The notes: generated from the sequence alone by a model not told the origin. Positions 18,600-26,694 are shown, counted from the stretch's first letter. The stretch is DNA of 46,016 nucleotides from Bradyrhizobium sp. RD5-C2 (GCF_019972155.1 NZ_BOVL01000009.1:1-46016), one strand, 5' to 3'. Made by a program: numbers and translations.

Positions 18600-18720
18600 C
18601 GTCATTGCGAGCCACCCGGTCGGCGCGAAGCGCCGCCGGATGACAGGCTCCGCGAAGCAATCCATCGTGCAGCAAGTGGAGAAATGGATTGCTTCGTCGC
18701 TATCGCTGCTCGCAATGACG
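18600..18720. repeat. Palindromic intergenic repeat, family B
   Basis: About 121 bases with outer arms CGTCATTGCGAGC (18600-18612) and its exact complement (18708-18720), plus inner arms 18653-18665 and 18684-18696 (CGAAGCAATCCAT and its complement). It lies inside the ABC operon, between permease and binding protein genes, and would form a long stem-loop in the mRNA. A related copy is at 20604-20730. Confidence 0.85.
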
Positions 18721-18746
18721 CTTGCTGTTGTTTCTGTGCACAAATC

Positions 18747-19556
18747 CTAGGATGCGAAGATGATGTCGTCGCGCTGGCTGACGTGCCAGGGGATCACGAG
18801 CCGCTCGATGCGGTCGACGATCCAGAACAGGATGACGCCGAGCAGCGCCAGGATCACCAGCGCCGCGAACATCGTCGGCAGGTCGAAGGTGCCGATCGAG
18901 CGCTGCATCACATAGCCGATGCCGGAATTGGAGCCGACGAACTCGCCGACCACGGCGCCGACCACGGCGAGCGTCACCGAGACCTTGAGGCCGGAGAAGA
19001 TCGCGGGCATCGCGTGCGGCAGGTTGACCGCGCAGAACACCTTGAAGCGACTGCCCTGCATCGCGCGCGCGAGGTCAACCATGTCGGGATCGACCGACTT
19101 GAAGCCCTGCACCGCCGAGACCACCACGGGGAAGAAGCCGAGCAGGAATGCGGAGATCACCTTGGGGATGATGCCGAAGCCGAACCACACCACGAACAGC
19201 GGCGCGATCGCGATCTTCGGCACCGATTGCGAGAACACCAGCAGCGGATAGACGTAGCTCTCGACCGTCCTCGAGCCCGCGATCAGCATCGCTGTGGGAA
19301 TGCCGAACAGCGCCGAGAGCAGGAAACCGCAGATCGTCGCATAGGTGGTCGGCCAGGACTGCCGCAGCAACTCCGGCCAGTCGCTCCACAGCACCGCGAC
19401 GACGTCGCCGGGCGACGGGATCTGATAGGCCGGGATGCGGAACAGGCGGATCGCGAGGTCCCACGCCACCACGATGACCACCAGGAACAGGAACGGGCGC
19501 ACCCACGCCGCGTTCAGCACCTTCGACACGCCCGAAGGGCTCTTTGCCTCCGCCAC
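18747..19556 (-). CDS. NitT/TauT-type ABC transporter permease
   Basis: Inner-membrane subunit of 269 residues with six hydrophobic segments, starting VRPFLFLVVIVVAWDLAI. The cytoplasmic EAA loop that contacts the ATPase is seen as DLARAMQGSRFKVFCAVNLPHAMPAI at about residues 160-185, followed by GLKVSVTLAVVGAVVGEFVGS, typical of SsuC/TauC. The start is taken as GTG at 19556 because GGGAG lies seven bases upstream and the protein then begins with a short hydrophilic tail; readings up to 19652 add implausible residues. First gene of the transporter/catabolic run. Confidence 0.88.
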   Translation of the reverse strand: MAEAKSPSGVSKVLNAAWVRPFLFLVVIVVAWDLAIRLFRIPAYQIPSPGDVVAVLWSDWPELLRQSWPTTYATICGFLLSALFGIPTAMLIAGSRTVESYVYPLLVFSQSVPKIAIAPLFVVWFGFGIIPKVISAFLLGFFPVVVSAVQGFKSVDPDMVDLARAMQGSRFKVFCAVNLPHAMPAIFSGLKVSVTLAVVGAVVGEFVGSNSGIGYVMQRSIGTFDLPTMFAALVILALLGVILFWIVDRIERLVIPWHVSQRDDIIFAS

Positions 19557-19602
19557 GTCACGCTCCCTTGCCGTCTCTGTGTTCGTGCAGAAATTAACCC
19601 GT

Positions 19603-19619
19603 TGGATAAATACTGTCCA
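19603..19619. promoter_or_regulatory. Candidate operator upstream of the ABC permease
   Basis: Imperfect 17-bp palindrome TGGATAAATACTGTCCA lies about 50 bases before the permease GTG. It could be the site of the TetR regulator encoded just upstream. The support is symmetry and position only. Confidence 0.35.
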
Positions 19620-19691
19620 GCCCTCGCACACAGCAAAATCGCGCCGTAGCACGCGACTTTCGTCAGGCGAGATTTTTTTGGGAGGTTCGCC

Positions 19692-19777
19692 GCAGCCCGG
19701 ATGAGCACAGCGATATCAGGGAAAATCCGTCCGCGCGGATGGTCTGTTCCGGATGTCGCTTCGCGCATCCGGGCTAC
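19692..19777. repeat. Imperfect inverted repeat, GCAGCCCGGATG type
   Basis: Arms beginning GCAGCCCGGATG (19692-19703) and CATCCGGGCTAC (19766-19777), with GCGATATC/GATGTCGC continuing inward, bracket about 60 bases. It lies between the TetR gene stop and the ABC permease start, upstream of the transporter's likely promoter. Confidence 0.7.
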
Positions 19778-19791
19778 GGGGCCACTGGCGT

Positions 19792-20496
19792 TCACACCAC
19801 CCGGTGTTCCGCCGCGCGCAGCGGCGGCATCGCGTTGCCAAACGCGGCGGTGGACTTGCCGGTCAGCGCCGCCAGCACCAGCGCGGTCATGTGCTCGAGG
19901 CGCTCGTCGCGGGCGTCTTTCTTGAGCAGGTCGCGACCGAAGATCACGCTCAGCGTGGCGCTGTTGGAGAGATAGAAGAACGCGAGCCCCGCGATCGAGA
20001 TATAGAGCTGCACCGGATCGACCGCGTCGCGGAAATCGCCGCTCTCGACCCCGCGCGTCACCACGGTGCGGATCATCTCGACAAAGGGCGAGTGCATCGA
20101 CTTGACCTTGGTCGAGCGCTTCAGGTGCTTTGCCTTGGCGAGGTTTTCCGTGTTCAGCAACGCCAGGAACTCGGGGTTGCGCAGAAAATAGTTCCAGGTG
20201 AAGGCGATCAGGCGCCCGATCGCCTCGGGTGGGTCGAGATGCTCGAGATCGAGCGTGCGCTCCTCGGCGCGGATCTTCTCGTAAGCGCCCTCAAGCACCT
20301 CGAGATAGAGATCCTCCTTGTTGCCGACATGGTAGTACAGCATGCGCTTGTTGGCGTCGGCATTGGCCGCGATGCGGTCGACCCGCGCGCCGGCGAGGCC
20401 ATGGGCGGCGAATTCCTGCTTGGCCGCCTCGAGAATCCGCAGCCGCATCCCCTGGGGGTCACGCTGCCATCTCTGTATCCGCTTTGCTTTCGCCAA
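19792..20496 (-). CDS. TetR/AcrR family regulator
   Basis: DNA-binding regulator, 234 residues from the chosen start. The helix-turn-helix region is MRLRILEAAKQEFAAHG, then GARVDRIAANADANKRMLYYHVGNKEDL, where ANKRMLYYHV is the recognition part. The C-terminal half contains HLKRSTKVKSMHSPFVEMI and ISIAGLAFFYLSNSATLSVIFG, a pattern seen in regulators of catabolic operons. No ATG precedes the helix-turn-helix at a sensible distance, so TTG at 20496 with GGG nearby is chosen; this is uncertain. It lies upstream of, and on the same strand as, the ABC/DUF993 gene run and is its likely regulator. Confidence 0.82.
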   Translation of the reverse strand: MAKAKRIQRWQRDPQGMRLRILEAAKQEFAAHGLAGARVDRIAANADANKRMLYYHVGNKEDLYLEVLEGAYEKIRAEERTLDLEHLDPPEAIGRLIAFTWNYFLRNPEFLALLNTENLAKAKHLKRSTKVKSMHSPFVEMIRTVVTRGVESGDFRDAVDPVQLYISIAGLAFFYLSNSATLSVIFGRDLLKKDARDERLEHMTALVLAALTGKSTAAFGNAMPPLRAAEHRVV

Positions 20497-20603
20497 ATCG
20501 ATCGCCCGTGATGCTGAACTGTCGAATGTAGCATGACGCGCGGCGTTTGAGAACGAATGTTGTCGTAACGGCCATGCGGGAATATTTCTCGCAAGTGCGG
20601 CTT

Positions 20604-20730
20604 TCGTCATTCCCCGGTGCGCAATTGCGCACCTGAGGGCGTGCGCAGCACGAACCCGGAATCCATCGACCCGCATGTACCGGTGATGAATGGATTCCGG
20701 GCTCTCGCTTCGCGAGCCCCGGAATGACGA
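20604..20730. repeat. Palindromic intergenic repeat, family B
   Basis: Arms TCGTCATTCCCCGG (20604-20617) and the near complement ending 20730, with inner hairpins GTGCGCAATTGCGCAC, GCTCTCGCTTCGCGAGC and GGAATCCAT/ATGGATTCC. Same overall design as the element at 18600-18720. It occupies much of the 298 bases between the TetR and VOC genes. Confidence 0.8.
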
Positions 20731-20794
20731 AGGAAATAAGCGCTCGGAATGCCTGGGTGCACGCTGTCGTGACGACGCGCAGATTGAACGCGGC

Positions 20795-21655
20795 CTAGTC
20801 TGGCTTTCCCTGTGAGGGCTGCACCAGTAGCGTCGGCACGCCGCACGTGCCGTTGCGCACCGTCATCACGCGCGTGCCGGGCTTGCGGCCGGTGCGAATC
20901 TCCGAGACGTCGACGCCGACGGCAACCAGCCGCGCGCGGGTGGCCTCGATATCGGCGACGCGCCAGCAGATGCCGCGCAGCCGGTCCGGCGCTTCCGTCT
21001 CCGCCTTGACGTTTTCCTTGCCCGGCCGGTGCGTGACCTCGACCACGAGGTCGCCGCAGCGGAAGAACATCAGCCGGCCCCATTCGGGATGTGACCGGTC
21101 GAGCGCCATGTCGAGCCCGAGCCGCGCACCATAGAGTGCCGCCGCGCGCTCCGGGTCGGCGGTCGAGACCACCACATGATCCATCGCGGTGATCGAGGCC
21201 GGCGTGGTGCGCACCGATAGCGGCCGCTCCTGCTCGCGCTCCAGGAAGAACATGCGCACACCCCGTGTCGCATCGGTCGCCGCACGCGTCCGCTTCCACG
21301 CCAGCGTGGCGCCGCTGATCTCGTCGCGGCTCTCGACCTCGGCGACGGGCTCGGGCTTCAGGGTCAGCCTGTCGAGCTTGCGGTGTGTCCTGGCGATATC
21401 GCTGGTGCGGAAACAGAGGCTCGCAAGCCCCTCGCCTTGCGTGACGAGCGCGCTGCGGACGCGCTGGGCGGCATCATCGTCGCCGCGCGGCGCCATCAAT
21501 TCCAGCGTCGTGTTGTCGAGCGTGAACAGCACACGGTCGGCGCCGTCGCCGCTGTTGCGCCAGGCCGGCGCCCGCGCGAAAAGCGTCTCGTAGGCGGCGC
21601 TGGCGGCGGCAATGTCGCCGGTGAGGACGACGACATGATCGAGACCGGTAATCAT
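20795..21655 (-). CDS. Two-domain VOC (glyoxalase/bleomycin-resistance) family protein
   Basis: Product of 286 residues made of two tandem VOC modules: ITGLDHVVVLTGDIAAASAAY opens the first, ITAMDHVVVSTADPERAAALYG at about residue 155 opens the second. Each has the His of DHVV that commonly ligates a metal. Family members include dioxygenases, isomerases and lyases, so no reaction is assigned. The ATG at 21655 has GAGGAGG upstream, deciding it against a longer reading to 21760. It is divergent from the sugar kinase gene across 221 bases. Confidence 0.85.
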   Translation of the reverse strand: MITGLDHVVVLTGDIAAASAAYETLFARAPAWRNSGDGADRVLFTLDNTTLELMAPRGDDDAAQRVRSALVTQGEGLASLCFRTSDIARTHRKLDRLTLKPEPVAEVESRDEISGATLAWKRTRAATDATRGVRMFFLEREQERPLSVRTTPASITAMDHVVVSTADPERAAALYGARLGLDMALDRSHPEWGRLMFFRCGDLVVEVTHRPGKENVKAETEAPDRLRGICWRVADIEATRARLVAVGVDVSEIRTGRKPGTRVMTVRNGTCGVPTLLVQPSQGKPD

Positions 21656-21813
21656 GGCTCTGGCCTCCTCGAATCTGCCGTCATTGTGCTTCTCCTTACG
21701 ATCTCGGAACTGCGGCCTGCCACCGGCCGTTATGCCGCATACCAGAACGGCCCGGCACATCCATCATCTCTACCTGTAAACCAAGCTGGGATGCGAATAA
21801 TTTCAGCGATATC

Positions 21814-21846
21814 GGCCGATCAGCGGTGCTAGTCTGATCGTCGGCC
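21814..21846. other. Hairpin upstream of the first sugar kinase gene
   Basis: GGCCGATCAG (21814-21823) pairs with CTGATCGTCGGCC (21834-21846) with one bulged base. It sits 30 bases before the kinase ATG and could be an operator or a 5' leader stem. Confidence 0.4.
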
Positions 21847-21876
21847 GGGACCACACCAAGCGATCACGGGAAGCGA

Positions 21877-22770
21877 ATGCAGGCTCTCTTCATTGGACAG
21901 ACCTATATCGACGTCACCTTCATCACGGATCACATGCCGGTCGGCGACGAGAAGCACGTTGCAGACGCCTATGCGGTGTCGTTCGGCGGCAACGCGGTGA
22001 CCGCGGCGTTCTGCTGCGCCAAGCTCGGCGTCGAGCCGGACCTGATCGCTACCATGGCCAATGACTGGCTGGGACGGATGTTCTGGGACATGGCCGACAG
22101 GTACGGCATCTCGTTCCATCCCCGCAAGGTGAACTCCTCCTCGCTGTCCTTCATCATGCCCAACGACGGCAAGCGCGCCATCGTCCGCTGCCGCGACGAC
22201 CAGCACATCCATCCCTTTCCGCTGCTGAACATCAAGGGCTGCCGCGCGCTGCACATCGACGGCCACCAGCCGGACGCCGCGATCCATTACGCAAAGCTCT
22301 GCCGTGAAGACGGCATCCTGACCTCGCTCGACGGCGGCGGCCTGCGCACCAACACCCACGAGCTGCTCGCATTCATCGACGTCGCGATCGTCGCCGAACG
22401 GCTGTGCGAGCAGATGGACAAGACGCCGGAGCAGATGCTCGATTATCTCAAGAGCCGCGGCTGCCGGGTCGGCGGCATCACCATGGGTGAGCGCGGCCTG
22501 CTCTGGTACGACGAGGCGGGCACGGTGCAAACGCTGCCGGCATTTCCGATTCCACGCAAGCGCGTGATCGACACCAACGGCGCCGGCGACGTCTTCCATG
22601 GCGCTTACATCTATTCCTATCTCGCCAATCCCGGCAAAGCCTGGCATGACCACTTTGAGTTTGCGCGCGCGGCGTCGACCTACAAGATTCAGAAGCTCGG
22701 CAACGAAGCCGGCCTGCCGACGCTCGCCGACATCGCGGCCGTCAAGCAGGAGTTCGGCGCCGCGGTCTGA
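21877..22770 (+). CDS. PfkB/ribokinase-family carbohydrate kinase
   Basis: Cytoplasmic ATP-dependent sugar or nucleoside kinase, 297 residues. The PfkB N-terminal signature region is SFGGNAVTAAFCCAKLG at about residue 35. The C-terminal signature DTNGAGDVFHGAYIYSY at about residue 232 contains the catalytic Asp and anion-hole glycines. GGAAG lies just before the ATG. It is followed 21 bases later by a second PfkB gene, so two related kinases are co-transcribed. The substrate is not evident; the divergence between the two suggests different sugars. Confidence 0.87.
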   Translation: MQALFIGQTYIDVTFITDHMPVGDEKHVADAYAVSFGGNAVTAAFCCAKLGVEPDLIATMANDWLGRMFWDMADRYGISFHPRKVNSSSLSFIMPNDGKRAIVRCRDDQHIHPFPLLNIKGCRALHIDGHQPDAAIHYAKLCREDGILTSLDGGGLRTNTHELLAFIDVAIVAERLCEQMDKTPEQMLDYLKSRGCRVGGITMGERGLLWYDEAGTVQTLPAFPIPRKRVIDTNGAGDVFHGAYIYSYLANPGKAWHDHFEFARAASTYKIQKLGNEAGLPTLADIAAVKQEFGAAV

Positions 22771-22791
22771 CAGGGCGGAGTGGGGTAAGGC

Positions 22792-23727
22792 ATGGGGCGC
22801 GTCTTCGTCGCCGGCAGCATCAATATGGACGTGGTGGCGACCGCCGAGCGCCATCCGAAGATAGGCGAGACGGTCGCGGGCGAGGCCGTGCTGTATTTTC
22901 CCGGCGGCAAGGGCGCCAACCAGGCAGTGGCATCGGCCAAGCAGGGCGTGCCGACCACGCTGGTCGGCCGGCTCGGCACCGACGCGTTCGGCAAGGAGCT
23001 TCGCGCCTTCCTTGCCGCGCAAGGCGTCGATCTCAGCTTTGTCAAGGACACCGGCGGCACGCATTCGGGCACCGCGATCATCACGCTCGCCAATGCCGAC
23101 AACACCATCGTGGTCGTGCCCGGCGCCAACGGGCTGGTCGATGCCGACGATGTCGCGGCACCCGTGCTTGCCAGGGGCGACGTCGCGGTCAGCCAGTTCG
23201 AGATCCCGCTGCCGACGATCGCCGCATTTTTCAGCCGCGCCCGCGCCGCCGGCGCCACCACGATCCTCAATCCGGCACCGGCGAAACAGACCGACAAGGC
23301 GCTGCTCGATCTCGTCGATGTCCTGATCCTCAACGAGACCGAGCTCGGCCTGCTGACGGGAGCAGAGCTGCGCGACAGCGATGATCCCTCCCGCTTCGCC
23401 GAGGCGGCACGGAGCCTGGGGCGTGGCAAGACGATCTGCGTCACGCTCGGCAGGCTCGGCGTGCTGGCGCTGGTCGAGGACCAGCCGCTGCTCGTGCCGG
23501 GACGCGAGGTCAAGGCCGTCGACACCACAGGCGCCGGCGATTGCTTCGTCGGTGCCCTCGCCTCGCAGCTCGCCAGCGGCAAGCCGCTCGGCGACGTGCT
23601 GGCCTACGCCAACATTGCCGCCTCGATTTGCGTGCAACGGATGGGGGCCGCGCCGTCGATGCCGACGGCGCAGGAGGTGACCGCTATTCTCTCCCCGAGT
23701 CGTCCCGGCGAAGGCCGGGACCCATAA
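22792..23727 (+). CDS. rbsK: Ribokinase-type PfkB kinase
   Basis: Likely D-ribose kinase, 311 residues. Signature 1 is FPGGKGANQAVASAKQG at about residue 38; signature 2 is DTTGAGDCFVGALASQL at about residue 245 with the catalytic Asp. GSINMDVV at the N-terminus, GKELRAFLAAQGVD and NPAPAKQTDKALLDLVDVLILNETE agree with RbsK better than with the preceding kinase. The last residues (SRPGEGRDP) are encoded by the left arm of a family A inverted repeat, so the native C-terminus has probably been replaced or extended by repeat insertion. No ribose transporter adjoins, so the sugar assignment is provisional. Confidence 0.8.
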   Translation: MGRVFVAGSINMDVVATAERHPKIGETVAGEAVLYFPGGKGANQAVASAKQGVPTTLVGRLGTDAFGKELRAFLAAQGVDLSFVKDTGGTHSGTAIITLANADNTIVVVPGANGLVDADDVAAPVLARGDVAVSQFEIPLPTIAAFFSRARAAGATTILNPAPAKQTDKALLDLVDVLILNETELGLLTGAELRDSDDPSRFAEAARSLGRGKTICVTLGRLGVLALVEDQPLLVPGREVKAVDTTGAGDCFVGALASQLASGKPLGDVLAYANIAASICVQRMGAAPSMPTAQEVTAILSPSRPGEGRDP

Positions 23728-23837
23728 CCACAAATCTCAATGTTGTGCGGCGCTGGAACGACGATCCTGTTCACAACATAGGCCGCGGAGTATGGATCCC
23801 GGCTCCGTGCGCAATCGCGCACTCGGCCGGGACGACG
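23698..23837. repeat. Inverted repeat, family A (copy 1)
   Basis: Left arm GTCGTCCCGGCGAAGGCC and right arm ending GGCCGGGACGACG. At 140 bases it is longer than its siblings because the right arm carries a 16-base self-complementary insert with GTGCGC/GCGCAC. The left arm overlaps the 3' end of the ribokinase gene; the right arm ends six bases before the flavoprotein stop on the other strand. Confidence 0.88.
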
Positions 23838-23842
23838 CTTGC

Positions 23843-25066
23843 TTACATTTGTGCCAGCGCACTCTTCAAATCAAAGCCCGTATCCACCGCCTGTTCCGGC
23901 GTGATCGAACCGCCCGCGCCGAGCAGCCGGCGCCCGAACATGTGGTCGCCGGCACGGTTGACCGACTCGATGCCGAGCAGCCTGTCACCGCGATAGCAGA
24001 ACGCCGAGAACGCCCCTTGCGCGCGGTCGCCGCGCACCACGACGCGGTCGTAGCCGGTGGTAAGACCCGCCATCTGCAGCTTGTCGGGGCCCTGGTCGCT
24101 CCAGAACCACGGCAGGCCGTCATAGACCTCGGTCTTGCCGGTCAGCCGCGACGCCACGCAGCGCGCATGGTCGGTCGCATTCTGCACCGACTCGAGCCGC
24201 AGCGATCCGCCGAAGCGCTTGCTGGTGTAGAGCGCGCAATCGCCGATCGCGGAGATATTCGGATCGGCGGTCGAGAGATGCTCGTCGACGATGATGCCCG
24301 ATGCGACCGGCAGGCCGGCCTCCGCAGCGAGCTCGACATTCGGCAGCACGCCGACGCCGACCACGACGAGATCGGCCGGGATGTTCGTCCCATTGCTCAG
24401 GCTGACGCCGGTGACCTTGGCGCCATCGGCCTCGATCGCCGTGACCTGCACCCCGAGGTGGATCCGGATGCCGGCCGCGCCGTGGCGCGACTGCGAGAAC
24501 TCGGAAATCTCCGCGGTCACCGCGCGCGCCATCACGCGCGAGGCGAGCTCGACCACGTCGACCTCGAGGCCCTTGGCTCGCGCGGTGGCCGCGAATTCGA
24601 GCCCGATGAAGCCCGCGCCGATCACGACGACGCGCATGCCGGGTGCGAGCAGATCGCGCAGCGCCTGGCTCTCGTCGAGGATGCGCAGGTAGCGGACGGC
24701 GTCGAGCTTTGCGTTGGGAATATCGAGCAGCCGGTTCCGCGCGCCGGTCGCGAACACCAGATGGCCGTAGTCGAGCGACGTGCCGGAGGCCAGCGCCACC
24801 TTCCGCACGTTGCGGTCGACCGCATGGGCGCGATCGGTGATCAGCTCAATCTTGTTGTCCTGGTAGAATTTGTCGGGCCGGAACATCAGGGTCTCGGGCC
24901 CGCCGGTCCCTTTCAGATAGGCCTTCGACAAAGGCGGCCGCTGGTACGGCAAATGACCTTCGTCATTGAGCAGGGCGATGCGCTCGGCAAAGCCGGCCTG
25001 GCGCAACGACGCCGCGAGCTGGAAGCCGGCATGTCCGGCGCCGACGATGATGACCGAGCCTGTCAT
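23843..25066 (-). CDS. FAD-dependent ferredoxin reductase (putidaredoxin/rhodocoxin reductase-like)
   Basis: NADH-dependent flavoprotein of 407 residues that passes electrons to a [2Fe-2S] ferredoxin in P450 or dioxygenase systems. FAD motif VIIVGAGHAGFQLAASLR is at the N-terminus, followed by LPYQRPPLSKAYL, diagnostic of this reductase group. The NADH dinucleotide fold is VVVIGAGFIGLEFAATARAKG at about residue 145, and the second FAD motif is NISAIGDCALY at about 270. The C-terminal domain has LPWFWSDQGPDKLQMAG, also typical. No ferredoxin gene adjoins. It may serve the P450 at 7.5 kb, but that link is inference. It is divergent from the enoyl-CoA hydratase gene. Confidence 0.88.
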   Translation of the reverse strand: MTGSVIIVGAGHAGFQLAASLRQAGFAERIALLNDEGHLPYQRPPLSKAYLKGTGGPETLMFRPDKFYQDNKIELITDRAHAVDRNVRKVALASGTSLDYGHLVFATGARNRLLDIPNAKLDAVRYLRILDESQALRDLLAPGMRVVVIGAGFIGLEFAATARAKGLEVDVVELASRVMARAVTAEISEFSQSRHGAAGIRIHLGVQVTAIEADGAKVTGVSLSNGTNIPADLVVVGVGVLPNVELAAEAGLPVASGIIVDEHLSTADPNISAIGDCALYTSKRFGGSLRLESVQNATDHARCVASRLTGKTEVYDGLPWFWSDQGPDKLQMAGLTTGYDRVVVRGDRAQGAFSAFCYRGDRLLGIESVNRAGDHMFGRRLLGAGGSITPEQAVDTGFDLKSALAQM

Positions 25067-25292
25067 CGGAACAACCCAAATACGCGCGAGCAGGAGTGAC
25101 CCATCCCGTTTCCTCTTGTCGATGTTAGCTTGCGTGCCCCGTCACCACAGCGCTCGTGTCTGCGTACCGAAGGCGCGCGCTATTTGGCCCCATGGCTCGC
25201 GCTGATGCAAGGGGGTCCCGGGCAAATCTGGGCACCCGAAAGCCGCCCTGGGACGCCGGGCCGGATTGCCACGGCTCCCGGCAAGGCCTTAA

Positions 25293-26117
25293 ATGTCCGG
25301 AAATAACAAGCCCAAGGTCTTCAAAATGCCAGCACCCGCCTCCGCCAACGACCCTGCCCTGCTCCGCATCGACGGCGCGATTGCGACCATCACGCTGAAC
25401 CGGCCGGCCGCGTTCAATGCGATCGACATGACGATCGCCAAAAAGCTCGAGCAGCTCGGCGCCGAGGTCGAAGCCAACAAGGACGTCCGCGTGCTGGTCA
25501 TCGAGGGCGAAGGCCGCGCCTTCTGCGCCGGCGGCGATCTGCAAACCATCGGTGCTGCGACCGAAGCCAACAACATCGCGCCCGTGGTCGGCGAGATGCT
25601 GCATCACTACCATGCCTTCATCGAGACGGTTCGGCGGATGCCGAAGATCGTACTGTCCAGCGTGCACGGGTCGGCGGCCGGCGCCGGCATGGGCCTCGCC
25701 TTCGTGACCGACCTGTGCATCGCCGCGGAGGATGCCCGCTTCACGCCCGCCTATGCCAAGATCGGCGTATCGCCCGACGGCGGCAGCACGGTCGGCATCG
25801 TCGGCACGGTCGGGACCCGCCGCGCGCTGCAGATTTTCCTGGCCGAGGACGGCTTCACCGCGCAGCAGGCCTATGAATGGGGACTGGTCGTCAAGACCGT
25901 CCCCGCGGCCGAGTTGAAGGCCGCCACCCGGCAGCTCGCCGAGCGCCTGGCGAAAAATCCGCCCGCCGCGATCGCCGGGACCAAGTCACTGGTCTATCAG
26001 GCCGCCACCACGCCGACCAAGCAGCAGCTCGATGCCGAGGAACACAAGATCATCACGTCGATGCACACCGAGGATTTCCGCGTCGCGGTGAAGAAGTTCA
26101 CCAGCAAGTCGAAGTGA
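25293..26117 (+). CDS. Enoyl-CoA hydratase/isomerase family protein
   Basis: Crotonase-fold CoA enzyme of 274 residues. The CoA and oxyanion-hole elements are IEGEGRAFCAGGDLQTIG at about residue 72 and SSVHGSAAGAGMGLAFVTDLCIAAEDARF at about residue 122. FTPAYAKIGVSPDGGSTVG, where crotonases have the second catalytic acid, shows Asp after Pro, as in isomerase- or hydratase-like relatives. Two starts are possible: ATG 25293 (AAGG upstream) and ATG 25326 (also AAGG upstream, giving 263 residues, closer to the family norm). Four bases separate its stop from the phosphatase GTG, suggesting an operon. Confidence 0.87.
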   Translation: MSGNNKPKVFKMPAPASANDPALLRIDGAIATITLNRPAAFNAIDMTIAKKLEQLGAEVEANKDVRVLVIEGEGRAFCAGGDLQTIGAATEANNIAPVVGEMLHHYHAFIETVRRMPKIVLSSVHGSAAGAGMGLAFVTDLCIAAEDARFTPAYAKIGVSPDGGSTVGIVGTVGTRRALQIFLAEDGFTAQQAYEWGLVVKTVPAAELKAATRQLAERLAKNPPAAIAGTKSLVYQAATTPTKQQLDAEEHKIITSMHTEDFRVAVKKFTSKSK

Positions 26118-26121
26118 CCGC

Positions 26122-26694
26122 GTGGCGCTTCCCTCGCGCTCGTTCCTGTGCCTCCGGCACGGGACCACCGACTGGAACAGGCAAGGCCGCTTTCAGGGCC
26201 TGACCGACAATGCCCTGAACGAGGCCGGCATAGCGCAGGCGCGCGTCGCCGTTGAGCGGCTAGCGGGCGTTGCGTTGGCCGCGATCGTTGCAAGCCCGCT
26301 GCGCCGCGCCGTCCAGACGGCGGAGGTCGTGGCGGCAACGCTGGGCAAAGAGGTGAGCATCGATGCCGGCATCATCGAGTGCGATTTCGGAAGCCTCGAG
26401 GGCCAGTCGATCCGTGAGACGATGCAACAGCATGGCATCACCGCGATGGATGACCTCACCTCGGTCCTTCCTGCGGATGGCGAACCATGGCCCGCGGTGT
26501 CCGAACGCGCGCTGCGTTGCGTAGCGACGTGGCAGGATCGGCATCCGCGCACGGACATCTTGTTCGTCTGCCATGACGGCGTGATGCAGGCGATGGCGCA
26601 GGTGCTGTGCGGCGGCTTCTTCGAGAACCGTCACGGGACGCCGTTCCGCTATGCACGGAACGGCGATGGCTGGAAGGTGGAGCAGATCGATTAG
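26122..26694 (+). CDS. Histidine phosphatase family protein (phosphoglycerate mutase-like)
   Basis: Phosphatase of 190 residues working through a phosphohistidine. The RHG motif LRHGTTDWNRQGRFQG at residue 11 holds the nucleophilic His; SPLRRAVQTAEVV at about 57, the acid in IIECDFGSLEG at about 88 and CHDGVMQA at about 152 complete the site. The start is GTG at 26122, four bases after the hydratase stop. Its stop overlaps the stop of the convergent TRAP permease gene in TTAG (26691-26694). Family members hydrolyse sugar phosphates, nucleotides or cobalamin intermediates; the substrate is unknown. Confidence 0.85.
   Translation: MALPSRSFLCLRHGTTDWNRQGRFQGLTDNALNEAGIAQARVAVERLAGVALAAIVASPLRRAVQTAEVVAATLGKEVSIDAGIIECDFGSLEGQSIRETMQQHGITAMDDLTSVLPADGEPWPAVSERALRCVATWQDRHPRTDILFVCHDGVMQAMAQVLCGGFFENRHGTPFRYARNGDGWKVEQID

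Noticed and set aside
21829..23733. 634-residue minus-strand frame opposite both sugar kinases
   Set aside because: Both PfkB genes on the other strand have intact signatures; the long antisense frame results from high GC at third positions.
25180..25290. G- and C-rich leader before the enoyl-CoA hydratase, considered as a riboswitch
   Set aside because: The foldable GGGTCCCGGGC/CTGGGCACCC pairing is weak and no conserved riboswitch core is recognisable.
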